A DNA stretch of 64,000 nucleotides from Sphingopyxis soli (GTDB lineage: Bacteria > Pseudomonadota > Alphaproteobacteria > Sphingomonadales > Sphingomonadaceae): contig NZ_JAFMTR010000054.1 of the NCBI RefSeq assembly GCF_018682675.1, positions 89,766 to 153,765 on the forward strand, written 5' to 3'. Shown one piece after another: positions 36,450-46,452 of the stretch. A model generated the notes under the pieces. That model was given only the letters and a program-made list of their open reading frames with translations, was not told where the DNA came from and did not search any database. The number at the start of each line of letters is the position of its first letter. Position 1 is the stretch's first letter. The position numbers and the translations under genes are program-made.

Positions 36450-37385
36450 TTGAAGCAGGATTTAACAATCCCCCATGGGGCGCTCGACGGGATCGAAGCC
36501 TTTCTTCGCGTTGCGGAAAGGCGCAGCTTTTCCGCCGCCGCCGCCGACCTCGGCGTCTCTCCCTCGGCGATCAGCCAGACGGTGAAAGCGCTGGAGGCGC
36601 GCATCGGCGCCCCGTTGTTCATGCGCACGACGCGGAGCGTCGGGCTGACGCAGGCCGGCGAAATGTTCCTCGAACGCGCCGCGCCCGCCTATTCGGGGAT
36701 CGCCGACGCCTATGAAGCCGCGCGCAACCTCGGCAACCGCCCCGCCGGGCGGCTGCGCATCAATCTGATGCGCGGCGCGGTGCAGCCGCTGTTCGAGCCG
36801 ATCATCGCCGGCTTTTGCGAGGCCTATCCCGAAATCGAGCTGGAAATCTATGCCGACGACGCGCTGTCGGACCTCAGCGCCGGCGGCTTCGATGCCGGCG
36901 TGCGGATGGGCGAATCGCTCGATGCCGATGTGATCGCGGTGCGCCTGACCGGCCCGTTCCGCTTCGTCGTCGCGGGGACGCCCGCCTATTTCGAGAAATA
37001 TGGCCGCCCCGAAACGCCGGAGGATCTGCGCAATCATCGCTGCGTCCGCTTCCGGCTCGCGACCGGCGCGTTGATGCCCTGGACCTTCGAAAAGGGGAAC
37101 CGCGAATTCGACGTTGCGGTGACCGGCCCGGTGATCGTCAACGACTGGATCGCGGCGACCGTGGCGATGCGCAGCGGCATCGCGATGATCATGACCGCCG
37201 AGCCGGTTGCGAAGGCGATGGTCGAAACCGGCGAGGTCGAACTGGTGCTCACCGAATTTGCGGGCACGACGTCGGGCCTGTTCCTCTACTATCCGAGCCG
37301 CAAGCAGGTGATGCCCAAGCTGCGGGCGTTCATCGACTATGTCCGCGAATATCTGCCTGACGACCTTTCGGGACGGTCGGCCTGA
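36450..37385 (+). CDS. LysR-family transcriptional regulator
   Basis: A 311-residue regulator. The N-terminal winged helix-turn-helix reads FLRVAERRSFSAAAADLGVS, then PSAISQTVKALEARIGAPLF; the effector-binding domain covers residues 90-300. The most likely start is TTG at 36450, because the domain begins immediately after and no ATG or GTG lies in frame nearby; there is no good ribosome binding site. LysR regulators usually control a divergent gene, here the small exported protein, or the TSUP permease 113 bases downstream. Effector unknown. Confidence 0.88.
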   Translation: MKQDLTIPHGALDGIEAFLRVAERRSFSAAAADLGVSPSAISQTVKALEARIGAPLFMRTTRSVGLTQAGEMFLERAAPAYSGIADAYEAARNLGNRPAGRLRINLMRGAVQPLFEPIIAGFCEAYPEIELEIYADDALSDLSAGGFDAGVRMGESLDADVIAVRLTGPFRFVVAGTPAYFEKYGRPETPEDLRNHRCVRFRLATGALMPWTFEKGNREFDVAVTGPVIVNDWIAATVAMRSGIAMIMTAEPVAKAMVETGEVELVLTEFAGTTSGLFLYYPSRKQVMPKLRAFIDYVREYLPDDLSGRSA

Positions 37386-37498
37386 CGGTTTCACCGGCCG
37401 CGAAAACAAATCCCTTCACCGCCAGCAGAAAAATTGGGCTGGCAAATGCGCGCGAAAAGCGGCAGCCGGTTGTCAATTAATATGGTTGGGATGAAGTC

Positions 37499-38266
37499 AT
37501 GTTCGATCTGGCGGTGCTGGACCCCTCTTCGCTGTTACCCTTCATCCTGATCGGCTTCGCGGCGCAGCTCGTCGACGGCGCGCTGGGCATGGCCTTCGGC
37601 GTAATCTGCAACACGCTGCTCGTGGCGGTGATGGGCGTCCCGCCCGCGCAGGCGTCGGCGCGCATCCATGTCGTCGAGATGTTCACCACCGCGGTGTCGG
37701 GGATCAGCCACCTGATCCATCGCAACATCGAATGGCCGCTGTTCTGGAGGCTGCTTATCCCCGGTGTGATCGGCGGCGTGCTCGGCGCCTATGTCCTGAC
37801 CTCGCTTCACTCCGATGCGGTAAAGCCCTTCGTGCTCGCCTATCTCGTCGCGATCGGCATCTGGTTGCTGGTGCGCGGCATCCTCTATCCGCCAAAGGTG
37901 CAGAAGCCGACGGTGATCGCGCCGCTGGGCCTCATCGGGGGCTTTCTGGACGCGGCGGGCGGCGGCGGCTGGGGGCCGGTCGTAACCTCGAACCTGCTCG
38001 TCCAGGGGGCGGAACCGCGCAAGGTGGTCGGCACGGTGAACAGCGTCGAATTCTTCCTGACGCTCACCGTATCGGCGACGTTCATCTATCATCTCGGCTT
38101 CGACCAGATCGCGGGCGCGACGCTGGGGCTGCTGATCGGCGGCGTGCTCGCGGCGCCGCTCGGCGCCTTCATGGCGAAGCGCTTTTCGGTCAAGCTGATG
38201 CTGACGCTGGTCGGCGTCGTTCTGACCGCGACCAGCGCCTTCGGCCTCTATCGCGCGCTGGCATAG
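37499..38266 (+). CDS. TSUP/TauE-SafE family membrane permease
   Basis: A 255-residue inner-membrane protein with about eight helices. The two family repeats show as IGFAAQLVDGALGMAFGV and LIGGFLDAAGGGGWGPVVTS. TSUP proteins move sulfite, sulfoacetate, thiosulfate or other organosulfur anions. GGGATGAAGTC around the ATG gives a moderate ribosome binding site. It is not obviously coupled to its neighbours. Confidence 0.9.
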   Translation: MFDLAVLDPSSLLPFILIGFAAQLVDGALGMAFGVICNTLLVAVMGVPPAQASARIHVVEMFTTAVSGISHLIHRNIEWPLFWRLLIPGVIGGVLGAYVLTSLHSDAVKPFVLAYLVAIGIWLLVRGILYPPKVQKPTVIAPLGLIGGFLDAAGGGGWGPVVTSNLLVQGAEPRKVVGTVNSVEFFLTLTVSATFIYHLGFDQIAGATLGLLIGGVLAAPLGAFMAKRFSVKLMLTLVGVVLTATSAFGLYRALA

Positions 38267-38436
38267 GGTCGGCCGGGGGCCGGCCGGACGGCCGTCATCA
38301 AGGCTTCGCTCAGCCTGCGTTCAGCGTCGTATCCCTACGCAGAGGTCAGTTATGACATGCTGGCGCGCGTTTGCGCTGGACCATCGGACCCATCCGCTGA
38401 TACGGAGCGGGCCGGAACCTCTGTTATAGGGTGAAG

Positions 38437-39777
38437 ATGACCAAATTTTCGACCATGATCGGGCTGATCGTCTCGGCCGCCGTTATCGCGACGCCGGTGG
38501 CGGCACAGACCGTCCCGGACAATGAAGTCCCCACGACCAGCCTCAACATCCCCGGCAATGTCCAGCTTTACGGCGATGCCAAGCCGAACGTCTATCGCCC
38601 CTCCGCGACCGTGAACGGCGAGATCATCACCGCGACCGATATCGAGCAGCGGATGGCGCTGATCCGTATCGCGAACAACAATATCAACCTGCCGCCCGAG
38701 GAAGAACAGCGGCTGCGCCAGCAGGTGTTCAGCAACCTGATCGACGAGAAATTGCAGATCCAGGAAGCCAAGGCGGCGAAGATCGACATCGACGAAAAGC
38801 TGGTCGACGACCAGTTCGCGCGGCTTGCGGCGCGCTTCAAGCAGTCGCCCGACCAGTTTGCGAAATATCTGACCTCGAAGGGCTCGTCGGCGGGCGCGGT
38901 GAAGCAGCAGATCCGCGGCGAATATGCCTGGGACCGCCTGCTCCAGCGCAACATCCAGTCGTCGACCAACGTGTCGACCGAAGAGGTCGAGGCGATCGTC
39001 AAGCAGATGAACGAATCGAAGGGGCTCGACGAGTTCCACCTCGGCGAAATCTATCTGTCGGCGACCCCCGAAACCGCCGCCGCGGTGGCCGAGAACGCCC
39101 AGAAGATCATCCAGGCGCTGCAGGCCGGCGGCAGCTTCCAGGCCTATGCCCGCCAGTTCTCGGAAGCCTCGACCGCGGTCGTCGGCGGCGACCTCGGCTG
39201 GGTCAAGGCGGCGCAGCTTCCGCCGACAATGGCCGAAGCCGCCGCGCAGATGGCGCCCGGCCAGCTCGTCGGCCCGGTCGAGGTGCCCGGCGGCATCTCG
39301 ATCATGTTGATGATCGACCGGCGCCAGGTGCTGACCGCCGATCCGCGCGATGCGGTGCTCAGCCTGAAGCAGGTCTCGCTCGACTTCCCCGCCGGCACGA
39401 CCGAGGCGCAGGCCACCGACCTCGCCGGCAAGTTCGCCGAGGCGACGCGCGCGATCGCCGGTTGCGGCGGCGCCGACAGCGTCGCGGCCGCGCTCGGCGC
39501 GCATGTCGTGTCGCGCGACAATATCCAGATGCGCGCGCTGCCGCCGCCGCTGCAGGCGACGCTCGCATCGATGCAGATCGGCCAGACGACGCAGCCCTTC
39601 GGCGCCGCAAACGAAGGCATCAGCGTGCTGGTGCTGTGCGGCCGGGACATGCCGCAGACCGCGACCGCGCCCGACCTGCAGGAGATCGAGAATCGCCTGC
39701 TGGAGGAAAAGGTCAACAAGCGGGCGCAACGCTATCTGCGCGACCTGCGCCGGGATGCCGTGATCGAATATAGCTGA
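38437..39777 (+). CDS. surA: Periplasmic chaperone/peptidyl-prolyl isomerase SurA
   Basis: A 446-residue SurA-type chaperone for outer-membrane protein assembly. The signal peptide ends near VAAQ (residue 22). The SurA N-domain (VNGEIITATDIEQRMALI) is followed by a parvulin domain around residues 200-300 (FHLGEIYLSATPE, GGDLGWVKAAQLPP, GPVEVPGGISIMLM) and a second, degenerate segment. ATG at 38437 with AGGG six bases upstream is preferred over the GTG at 38431. The stop overlaps the pdxA start (TGATGA). surA-pdxA-rsmA is a conserved proteobacterial cluster; lptD, the usual upstream partner, is not present. Confidence 0.9.
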   Translation: MTKFSTMIGLIVSAAVIATPVAAQTVPDNEVPTTSLNIPGNVQLYGDAKPNVYRPSATVNGEIITATDIEQRMALIRIANNNINLPPEEEQRLRQQVFSNLIDEKLQIQEAKAAKIDIDEKLVDDQFARLAARFKQSPDQFAKYLTSKGSSAGAVKQQIRGEYAWDRLLQRNIQSSTNVSTEEVEAIVKQMNESKGLDEFHLGEIYLSATPETAAAVAENAQKIIQALQAGGSFQAYARQFSEASTAVVGGDLGWVKAAQLPPTMAEAAAQMAPGQLVGPVEVPGGISIMLMIDRRQVLTADPRDAVLSLKQVSLDFPAGTTEAQATDLAGKFAEATRAIAGCGGADSVAAALGAHVVSRDNIQMRALPPPLQATLASMQIGQTTQPFGAANEGISVLVLCGRDMPQTATAPDLQEIENRLLEEKVNKRAQRYLRDLRRDAVIEYS

Positions 39778-40796
39778 TGAGCGATTCCTGCCAGCGGCGC
39801 CCGATCGCGGTCACCATCGGTGACCCGGCGGGCGTCGGCCCCGAAGTCGCGGCCGGCGCGTGGGCGGCGCGGCGCAAGCACGATCTGCCCCCCTTTGTCG
39901 TGATCGGCGACGCCGCCGCGATCGAAGCGGTCTGGGACGGTCCGGTCGCGCGCGTGGGCGAGATGGACGAAGTCGCCGCCGCGTTCGAGACGGCGCTGCC
40001 GGTCTGGCATCTCGAAGACAGCGGCCCGCTGACCCCCGGCTCGCCGACCCCCGCCGGCGCGGCGCTGGCGCTCCACGCGCTCGAAACGGGGATCGGACTG
40101 ACCCGCAACCAGGCGGCGGCCGCGCTCGTCACCGGACCGGTGTCGAAACATGCGCTGCACGGCATCGGTTACACGCACCCCGGGCAGACCGAATTCATCG
40201 CCGAACGCTGCGGCGTCACCGCGACCAACGCGGTGATGATGCTCGCGGGGCCGGGCTTGCGCGTCGTGCCGCTGACCGTCCACATCCCGCTGGCGCAGGT
40301 GCCCGAACGGCTGACGAGCGAGTTGATCGTCGCCAAGGCGCGCATCGTCGCGCGGGGGCTGGCGCGCGATTTCGGCATCGCCACGCCAAGGCTCGCGATC
40401 GCGGGGCTGAACCCGCACGCGGGCGAGAACGGCCAGCTCGGCGACGAGGAAGGGCGGATCATCGCCCCCGCCGTCGCGCAGCTTGCCGAGGAGGGGATTG
40501 CCGTCGACGGGCCCCTCGCGGCCGATGCGCTGTTCGCGCCCGGCATCCGCGACGGCTATGCTGCGATCCTGTGCGGCTATCACGACCAAGCGCTGGCGCC
40601 GTTCAAGGCGCTGCATTTCCACGACGGCGTCAATCTGACCTTGGGCCTGCCGATCATCCGCACCTCGCCCGACCATGGGACGGCGTTCAATATCGCGGGA
40701 ACGGGCAGGGCCGATGCCGGGCCGACGATCGCGGCGATCGCGATGGCGGCGCGCATGGCGGCCGCACGCGAGCGCAGCTGCGCGCCTGCGAAGTGA
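39777..40796 (+). CDS. pdxA: 4-hydroxythreonine-4-phosphate dehydrogenase PdxA
   Basis: A 339-residue cytoplasmic enzyme of the DXP-dependent pyridoxal phosphate pathway. IAVTIGDPAGVGPE is the N-terminal signature. The metal-binding histidines are seen in YTHPGQTEF and in YHDQALAPFK. The C-terminal signature is RTSPDHGTAFNIAGTG. The ATG overlaps surA by one base, and its stop overlaps the rsmA GTG by four (GTGA at 40793-40796). Confidence 0.96.
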   Translation: MSDSCQRRPIAVTIGDPAGVGPEVAAGAWAARRKHDLPPFVVIGDAAAIEAVWDGPVARVGEMDEVAAAFETALPVWHLEDSGPLTPGSPTPAGAALALHALETGIGLTRNQAAAALVTGPVSKHALHGIGYTHPGQTEFIAERCGVTATNAVMMLAGPGLRVVPLTVHIPLAQVPERLTSELIVAKARIVARGLARDFGIATPRLAIAGLNPHAGENGQLGDEEGRIIAPAVAQLAEEGIAVDGPLAADALFAPGIRDGYAAILCGYHDQALAPFKALHFHDGVNLTLGLPIIRTSPDHGTAFNIAGTGRADAGPTIAAIAMAARMAAARERSCAPAK

Positions 40797-41629
40797 GCGT
40801 CCAACCGAGCGTCCCCCTGCCCCCCCTGCGCGAGACGGTGCGCGCGCACGGGCTGTCGGCCAGCAAGGCGCTGGGCCAGAATTTCCTGTTCGACGAGCAA
40901 TTGCTCGACCGGATCGCCGCGCTGCCGGGCGATCTGGACGGCGCGACGGTGTTCGAGGTCGGGCCGGGCCCCGGCGGACTGACGCGCGCGCTGCTCCGCG
41001 CGGGCGCGAGGGTGATCGCGGTCGAGCGCGACGACCGCTGCCTGCCGCTGCTCGCCGAACTGTCCGACGCGTTCGACGGGCGGCTGACGGTGGTGCCCGA
41101 CGACGCGATGGCGATCGATGCCGACGCGCTCGCGGGCGGACCCTATCATATCGTCGCGAACCTGCCCTATAATGTCGGGACCGCGCTGTTCACGCGCTGG
41201 CTCGAGCCCGCGGCGTGGCCGCCGCAATGGCGGTCGCTGACCTTGATGTTCCAGCTCGAGGTCGCCGAGCGCATCGTCGCGCCGGTCGGCACCAATGCCT
41301 ATGGCCGCCTCGCCGTCCTCGCGCAGTGGCGCTCGCACGCCCGGATCGCGATGAAGGTCCACCGTTCGGCCTTCACCCCGCCGCCCAAGGTGATGTCGGC
41401 GATCGTCCATGTGACCCCGGCCGACGAGCCCGAAGGCGTCGATCCGCGCATCCTGTCGAAACTCACCGAAAAGGGGTTCGGCCAGCGCCGCAAGATGCTG
41501 CGGCAGAGCCTGAAGGGGATCACGGGCGCGATCGAAGCACTGGATGCGCTCGGTATCGATCCGACGCGCCGCGCCGAAACGGTCAGCGTCGCCGAATGGG
41601 TGGCGTTGGCCCGACTATTGGGCCGCTGA
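40793..41629 (+). CDS. rsmA: 16S rRNA dimethyltransferase RsmA (KsgA)
   Basis: A 278-residue enzyme that dimethylates two adjacent adenines in helix 45 of 16S rRNA. The start is GTG at 40793, overlapping pdxA. Visible marks are SKALGQNFLFDEQLLDRI, the SAM motif VFEVGPGPGGLT, the catalytic NLPYNVGT and the C-terminal FGQRRKMLRQSLKG. Length fits the family (about 270). The longer open frame extending back to 39860 is a shadow of pdxA. Confidence 0.96.
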   Translation: MSVQPSVPLPPLRETVRAHGLSASKALGQNFLFDEQLLDRIAALPGDLDGATVFEVGPGPGGLTRALLRAGARVIAVERDDRCLPLLAELSDAFDGRLTVVPDDAMAIDADALAGGPYHIVANLPYNVGTALFTRWLEPAAWPPQWRSLTLMFQLEVAERIVAPVGTNAYGRLAVLAQWRSHARIAMKVHRSAFTPPPKVMSAIVHVTPADEPEGVDPRILSKLTEKGFGQRRKMLRQSLKGITGAIEALDALGIDPTRRAETVSVAEWVALARLLGR

Positions 41630-41637
41630 CCTTCCGC

Positions 41638-42189
41638 TCAGTTCGCCGGCTTGGTCTCGTCGATCTTGTCGACCCATTCGGGATAGAAAGTGGGCTCGCG
41701 CGCCGACCAACCCGGCGCGGTCGCGGCGGCTTCGCTGATCGACTGGAGCAGGGTCTTGCGCTTGTCGGGGTGAAGATGCGGCAGCGAGGCCGCGGCGCAG
41801 AAAGCGCCGGGCAGCCACGGCCGCGCGTGCGCGCCGAGCAGCCGCTCATAGAGGAAACGGTATGAGGCAAAGCCGGGCAACCGGTCCTGCCCGAGGTCGA
41901 ACGCCGAAACCGCGACGAGCGGCGCCATGAAGCCTTCGAGCGCATCGAGCCCGCTGTCGTCGGGGATATGCGCCCGGATATCGCCGATCCGCTGATAGAC
42001 CTTCGCCTGCACGCGGATCGCGGTTTCCTCGACCATATCGCGCGACCAACGGGCGATCGCGTCTTCGCGCTCGAGCCCGATATCGAGCGAGCGGCGGATG
42101 TACCGCTGCGTCGCGGCGGGAAAGCCCGCGAATTCCTTGATCTCGGATATGGACAGGTCCCCTGCGGCCGGTCCCGAACGCGTCGCCAT
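41638..42189 (-). CDS. Conserved-looking protein of unknown function
   Basis: A 183-residue mostly helical soluble protein. The start at 42189 is chosen for a GGGAG seven bases upstream; ATG at 42195 is a close alternative. Motifs such as EIKEFAGFPAATQRYIRRSL and EGFMAPLVAVSAFDLGQDRLPGF are protein-like, with no signal peptide, membrane helix or recognised domain. It converges with rsmA (8 bases between stops) and is divergent from the FabH-like gene. Confidence 0.6.
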   Translation of the reverse strand: MATRSGPAAGDLSISEIKEFAGFPAATQRYIRRSLDIGLEREDAIARWSRDMVEETAIRVQAKVYQRIGDIRAHIPDDSGLDALEGFMAPLVAVSAFDLGQDRLPGFASYRFLYERLLGAHARPWLPGAFCAAASLPHLHPDKRKTLLQSISEAAATAPGWSAREPTFYPEWVDKIDETKPAN

Positions 42190-42381
42190 GGTCATGCTCC
42201 CGCACAGCGCCCGGGGAGCCATCCCCCCGGAGGCCTGCATCCGACAATCTGCCACGAAAAGGGTTAGTGGCAGGTTAACCATGCTGTCGGCGATCGTTCA
42301 GCATCGCGAGGGGCGTTGCGCGGCCGCGCGACCGGGCCTAATCAGCGTGCCGAGCCAGGAACAGGACACGCAGGACGCACC

Positions 42382-43518
42382 ATGTCGCACATACCGCAAC
42401 CGGTCATTTCGTCGACCGGCCTCTTCACCCCCGCCGAAGCGATCTCCAACGAAGAACTTGTCGCCAGTTTTAACCAATATGTTGCGCTGCACAATAGGGA
42501 AAATGCGGCAGCGATCGCGGCAGGCGACGTCATCGAACTCGCTGAATCGAGCGTCGAATTCATCGAGAAGGCGAGCGGTATCGGATCGCGCTACGTCGTC
42601 GACAAGGCGGGCATTCTCGACCCCCGCCACATGGCGCCGCGCATCGCCGAGCGCAGCAACGACGAGATATCGATTCTCGCCGAAATCGGCGTCGCTGCGG
42701 CCACGGACGCGCTCGCCCGCGCCGGTCGCGACGCAGGCGACGTCGACGCCGTGCTCTGCGCCGCGTCGAACATGCAGCGCCCCTATCCCGCGATGGCGGT
42801 GGAGATCCAGGACGCGCTCGGCATCGACGGCTTCGGCTTCGACATGAACGTCGCCTGCTCGTCGGCGACCTTCGGCATCCAGACCGCCGCCGACTATATC
42901 CGCGCCGGTCATGCGAAGAGCGTCCTCGTCGTGAACCCCGAAATCTGTTCGGGGCACCTGAACTGGCGCGACCGCGACAGCCATTTCATCTTCGGCGACG
43001 TCGCGACCGCGATCCTCGTCGAGGCCAAGGACATCGCTCCCGCGGGCCATTGGGACATCCTCGGCACCAAGCTGAAAACCCAGTTCAGCAACAACATCCG
43101 CAACAATTTCGGCTTTTTGAACCGGAGCCATGGCGGGATCGACCAGTCGGGACCGAAAAGCGACAAGCTTTTCGTCCAGGAGGGCCGCAAGGTGTTCAAG
43201 GAAGTTGTGCCATGGGTCGCAAACCTGATCGTCGAGCAGATGGAGGTGCTGGGCCTCGAAGGCGCCGATATGCGGCGGCTGTGGCTCCATCAGGCGAACG
43301 CCAACATGAACCGGCTGATCGCGCACCGCGTGCTGGGGCACGAGGCGAGCGAGGACGAGAGCCCGACCGTGCTCGACACCTATGGCAACACCTCGAGCGC
43401 GGGCTCGATCATCGCCTTCCACCTGAACCATGAGGATATGGCCGCGGGCGACACCGGGCTGATCTGCTCGTTCGGGGCGGGCTATTCGGCGGGGACCGTG
43501 TTCGTCCGCAAGACCTGA
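42382..43518 (+). CDS. Beta-ketoacyl-ACP synthase III family protein (FabH-like, long form)
   Basis: A 378-residue thiolase-fold condensing enzyme. The catalytic cysteine is in NVACSSATFGIQTA, the histidine in LHQANANMNRL and the asparagine in DTYGNTSSAG. It is about 60 residues longer than E. coli FabH, with an N-terminal extension and an insert near 190-240, and resembles the longer FabH-like proteins such as the Pseudomonas PA3286 group that draw on medium-chain acyl-CoA. The exact substrate is not known. AGGA lies before the ATG at 42382. A palindromic repeat follows it. Confidence 0.88.
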   Translation: MSHIPQPVISSTGLFTPAEAISNEELVASFNQYVALHNRENAAAIAAGDVIELAESSVEFIEKASGIGSRYVVDKAGILDPRHMAPRIAERSNDEISILAEIGVAAATDALARAGRDAGDVDAVLCAASNMQRPYPAMAVEIQDALGIDGFGFDMNVACSSATFGIQTAADYIRAGHAKSVLVVNPEICSGHLNWRDRDSHFIFGDVATAILVEAKDIAPAGHWDILGTKLKTQFSNNIRNNFGFLNRSHGGIDQSGPKSDKLFVQEGRKVFKEVVPWVANLIVEQMEVLGLEGADMRRLWLHQANANMNRLIAHRVLGHEASEDESPTVLDTYGNTSSAGSIIAFHLNHEDMAAGDTGLICSFGAGYSAGTVFVRKT

Positions 43519-43534
43519 CCCGCCCGTTTTCCCT

Positions 43535-43637
43535 CGTCACCCTGAACCCGTTTCAGGGTCCATGGGCTGACCTCGCCCTGAGCGCGGCGTCGAACGGGAA
43601 CATCGGCGATGGATGCTGAAACACGTTCGGCATGACG
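43535..43637. repeat. Dispersed palindromic repeat, family A (copy 1)
   Basis: Begins CGTCACCCTGAAC..GTTTCAGGGTCCATGG and ends GGATGCTGAAACACGTTCGG..CATGACG. The ends are imperfect inverted repeats. A second copy with the same layout lies at 63866-63983. It fills the gap between two convergent genes and may end transcription of both. Confidence 0.75.
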
Positions 43638-43657
43638 AAGATAAAAGTGGACTTGTT

Positions 43658-44746
43658 CTACGGCACGAAGGTCGTGAACAGGTAAACCGCGAACAGCATC
43701 AGATGGATCGCCCCCTGCAAAACGGTGGTCCGTCCGTTCGCGAGCGTCTGCGACGCGACGATCAGCGACAGGAACAGCAGCACCGCCGACTTGGCATCGA
43801 GGCCGAGGCTGATCGGCAGGTCGGTGACGATCGACAGGACCGCCACCGCCGGGATGGTCAGCCCGATCGTCGCCAGCGCCGAGCCCAGCGCGAGGTTGAG
43901 GCTGGTCTGCAGGCGGTCGGCCTTCGCCGCACGCACCGCGGCCAGCCCCTCGGGCGCGAGGATCAGCGCCGCGATCAGCACGCCGAGCACCGCGGGCGGC
44001 GCGCCCCAGTCGGCGAGCAGCGCGCCGATCACCGGTGACAGCGCCTTGGCGAGAAGGACGACCGCGAACAGGCTGGCGAGCAGCAGCGCGCCCGAAACGG
44101 CGGTGCGCTGCGCACTCGGCGGCGCGGCGTGCGCGTCGGGCTCTCCGTCGCCGTCGACATCGCCGTCGGGAAGGAAATAGTCGCGGTGGCGCACCGTCTG
44201 CACCAGCGCGAAGGTCGCATAGAGGATCAGCGAAACCGCCGCGACGAAGCCGAGCTGCGTCGCCGAATAAAAGGGTCCCGGGACGCTCGACGTGAAATTG
44301 GGGAGGACCAGCGTCACGACGGTGAGCACCGTCAGGGTCGCGAGCGCAGCGCCTATGCCGGTGCGCTGGAAGCGCTGCTCGTGATGGCGGATCGCGCCGC
44401 TCAGGAGGCAGAGGCCCATCAGCAGGTTCAGGATCACCATCACCGCAGCGAACACCGTGTCGCGCGCCAGTGTCTGCGCCTTTTCGGGCTCGGCCTGCAT
44501 CAGCGTCAGGATCAGCCCGACCTCGATCACCGTCACCGCGAGCGCGAGGATCAGCGTGCCGAAAGGCTCGCCGACGCGGTGCGCAATGACCTCGGCATGA
44601 TGGACCGCGGCGACGACGGCCCCCGCCAGGATCACGCCGACGAGGACCGGGTTCAGCGGCAGGGCAAGGCTGGCCATCGCGGTAACGAAGCCCAGGATCG
44701 GGAAAATATCGTTGGCGCGGCTTGTGAGGCGAAGCGTCTGGGTCAT
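43658..44746 (-). CDS. CaCA-family cation/proton antiporter (ChaA-like)
   Basis: A 362-residue inner-membrane protein with about 11 helices. The two alpha repeats are visible: GEPFGTLILALAVTVIEVGLI and APEGLAAVRAAKADRLQTSL with LALGSALATIGLTIPA. These are the marks of Ca2+/H+ or Na+(K+)/H+ exchangers (ChaA, y4hA). Between them a short Asp/Gly-rich cytoplasmic loop (PDGDVDGDGEPDA) may bind Ca2+. The start at 44746 is preferred to the upstream ATG at 44788, which lacks a membrane-protein continuation. Confidence 0.88.
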   Translation of the reverse strand: MTQTLRLTSRANDIFPILGFVTAMASLALPLNPVLVGVILAGAVVAAVHHAEVIAHRVGEPFGTLILALAVTVIEVGLILTLMQAEPEKAQTLARDTVFAAVMVILNLLMGLCLLSGAIRHHEQRFQRTGIGAALATLTVLTVVTLVLPNFTSSVPGPFYSATQLGFVAAVSLILYATFALVQTVRHRDYFLPDGDVDGDGEPDAHAAPPSAQRTAVSGALLLASLFAVVLLAKALSPVIGALLADWGAPPAVLGVLIAALILAPEGLAAVRAAKADRLQTSLNLALGSALATIGLTIPAVAVLSIVTDLPISLGLDAKSAVLLFLSLIVASQTLANGRTTVLQGAIHLMLFAVYLFTTFVP

Positions 44747-44856
44747 GGGATGTCTATTGCAGCCGCCTTTTCCGATGGCCACCCCCACAGAAAATTAATG
44801 CAAGGCCGTAGCATAAACCAATGTTCCCCCGCGAAGGCGGGGACACACGGCTGTCT

Positions 44857-45621
44857 CTAATGCGCGCGGACCGGCAATCCGGCGGCGGCGAGCAGCGCGT
44901 GCGCTTCGGCGATCGTCGCTTCGCCGAAGTGGAAGATGCTGGCTGCGAGCACCGCGCTCGCGCCGCCCTCGATCACCCCCGCGACCAGATGGTCGAGGGT
45001 GCCGACGCCCCCCGAGGCGATCACCGGCACGCTGACCGCATCGGCGATCGCGCGGGTGAGCGCCAGATCATAGCCGTCCTTGGTCCCGTCGCGGTCCATG
45101 CTGGTGACCAGCAGCTCGCCCGCGCCCAGTGCGGCCAGCCGGACGGCATGGTCGAGCGCGTCGATCCCGGTCGGCTTGCGCCCGCCGTGGGTGAAGATTT
45201 CCCAGCGGCCGTCTTCGACGCGGCGTGCGTCGATGCTGCCGACCGCGCACTGGCTGCCGAAGCGGTCGGCGATGTCGGCGACGAGTTCGGGCCGTGCGAC
45301 CGCGGCGCTGTTCACGGCGACCTTGTCGGCGCCCGCGAGCAGCAGCGCGCGCGCATCGTCGGCGCTGCGTACCCCGCCGCCCACGGCCAGCGGCATGAAG
45401 CAGACCTCGGCGGTGCGGCTGACCATGTCGAGCAACGTCCCGCGCCCCTGATGGCTGGCCGAAATGTCGAGAAAGCAAAGCTCGTCGGCGCCCGCGGCGT
45501 CATAGGCGCGCGCCGCCTCGACCGGGTCGCCTGCATCGCGCAGGTCGACGAAATTCACGCCCTTGACCACGCGCCCGTCGGCGACGTCGAGGCAGGGGAT
45601 GACGCGGACGCGCACGGTCAC
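44857..45621 (-). CDS. hisF: Imidazole glycerol phosphate synthase subunit HisF
   Basis: A 254-residue TIM-barrel cyclase subunit of histidine synthesis. [20 protein letters not shown] and [14 protein letters not shown] with GSIDARR are family marks. The start is GTG at 45621, preceded by GGGAGGGGAGCAG, which lies inside a palindromic repeat; the ATG at 45636 gives an unusual N-terminus. hisE, the usual next gene, is absent: the next feature is the CaCA antiporter. It works with HisH (46440-47045) to convert PRFAR and glutamine to IGP and AICAR. Confidence 0.95.
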   Translation of the reverse strand: MTVRVRVIPCLDVADGRVVKGVNFVDLRDAGDPVEAARAYDAAGADELCFLDISASHQGRGTLLDMVSRTAEVCFMPLAVGGGVRSADDARALLLAGADKVAVNSAAVARPELVADIADRFGSQCAVGSIDARRVEDGRWEIFTHGGRKPTGIDALDHAVRLAALGAGELLVTSMDRDGTKDGYDLALTRAIADAVSVPVIASGGVGTLDHLVAGVIEGGASAVLAASIFHFGEATIAEAHALLAAAGLPVRAH

Positions 45622-45626
45622 CTGCT

Positions 45627-45696
45627 CCCCTCCCATTTATGGGAGGGGTTGGGGGAGGGCATGTTTCGGGCGCGCACCATCATCAAATGCCCTCCC

Positions 45697-45725
<29 letters not shown>
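45627..45725. repeat. GC-rich palindromic repeat between hisF and hisA
   Basis: A 22-base hairpin cccctccca/tgggagggg at 45627-45648, plus long arms at 45641-45659 and 45690-45708 that pair with one mismatch. The hisA stop codon and the hisF ribosome binding site both lie inside it. Confidence 0.7.
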
Positions 45726-46439
<714 letters not shown>

Positions 46440-46452
<13 letters not shown>

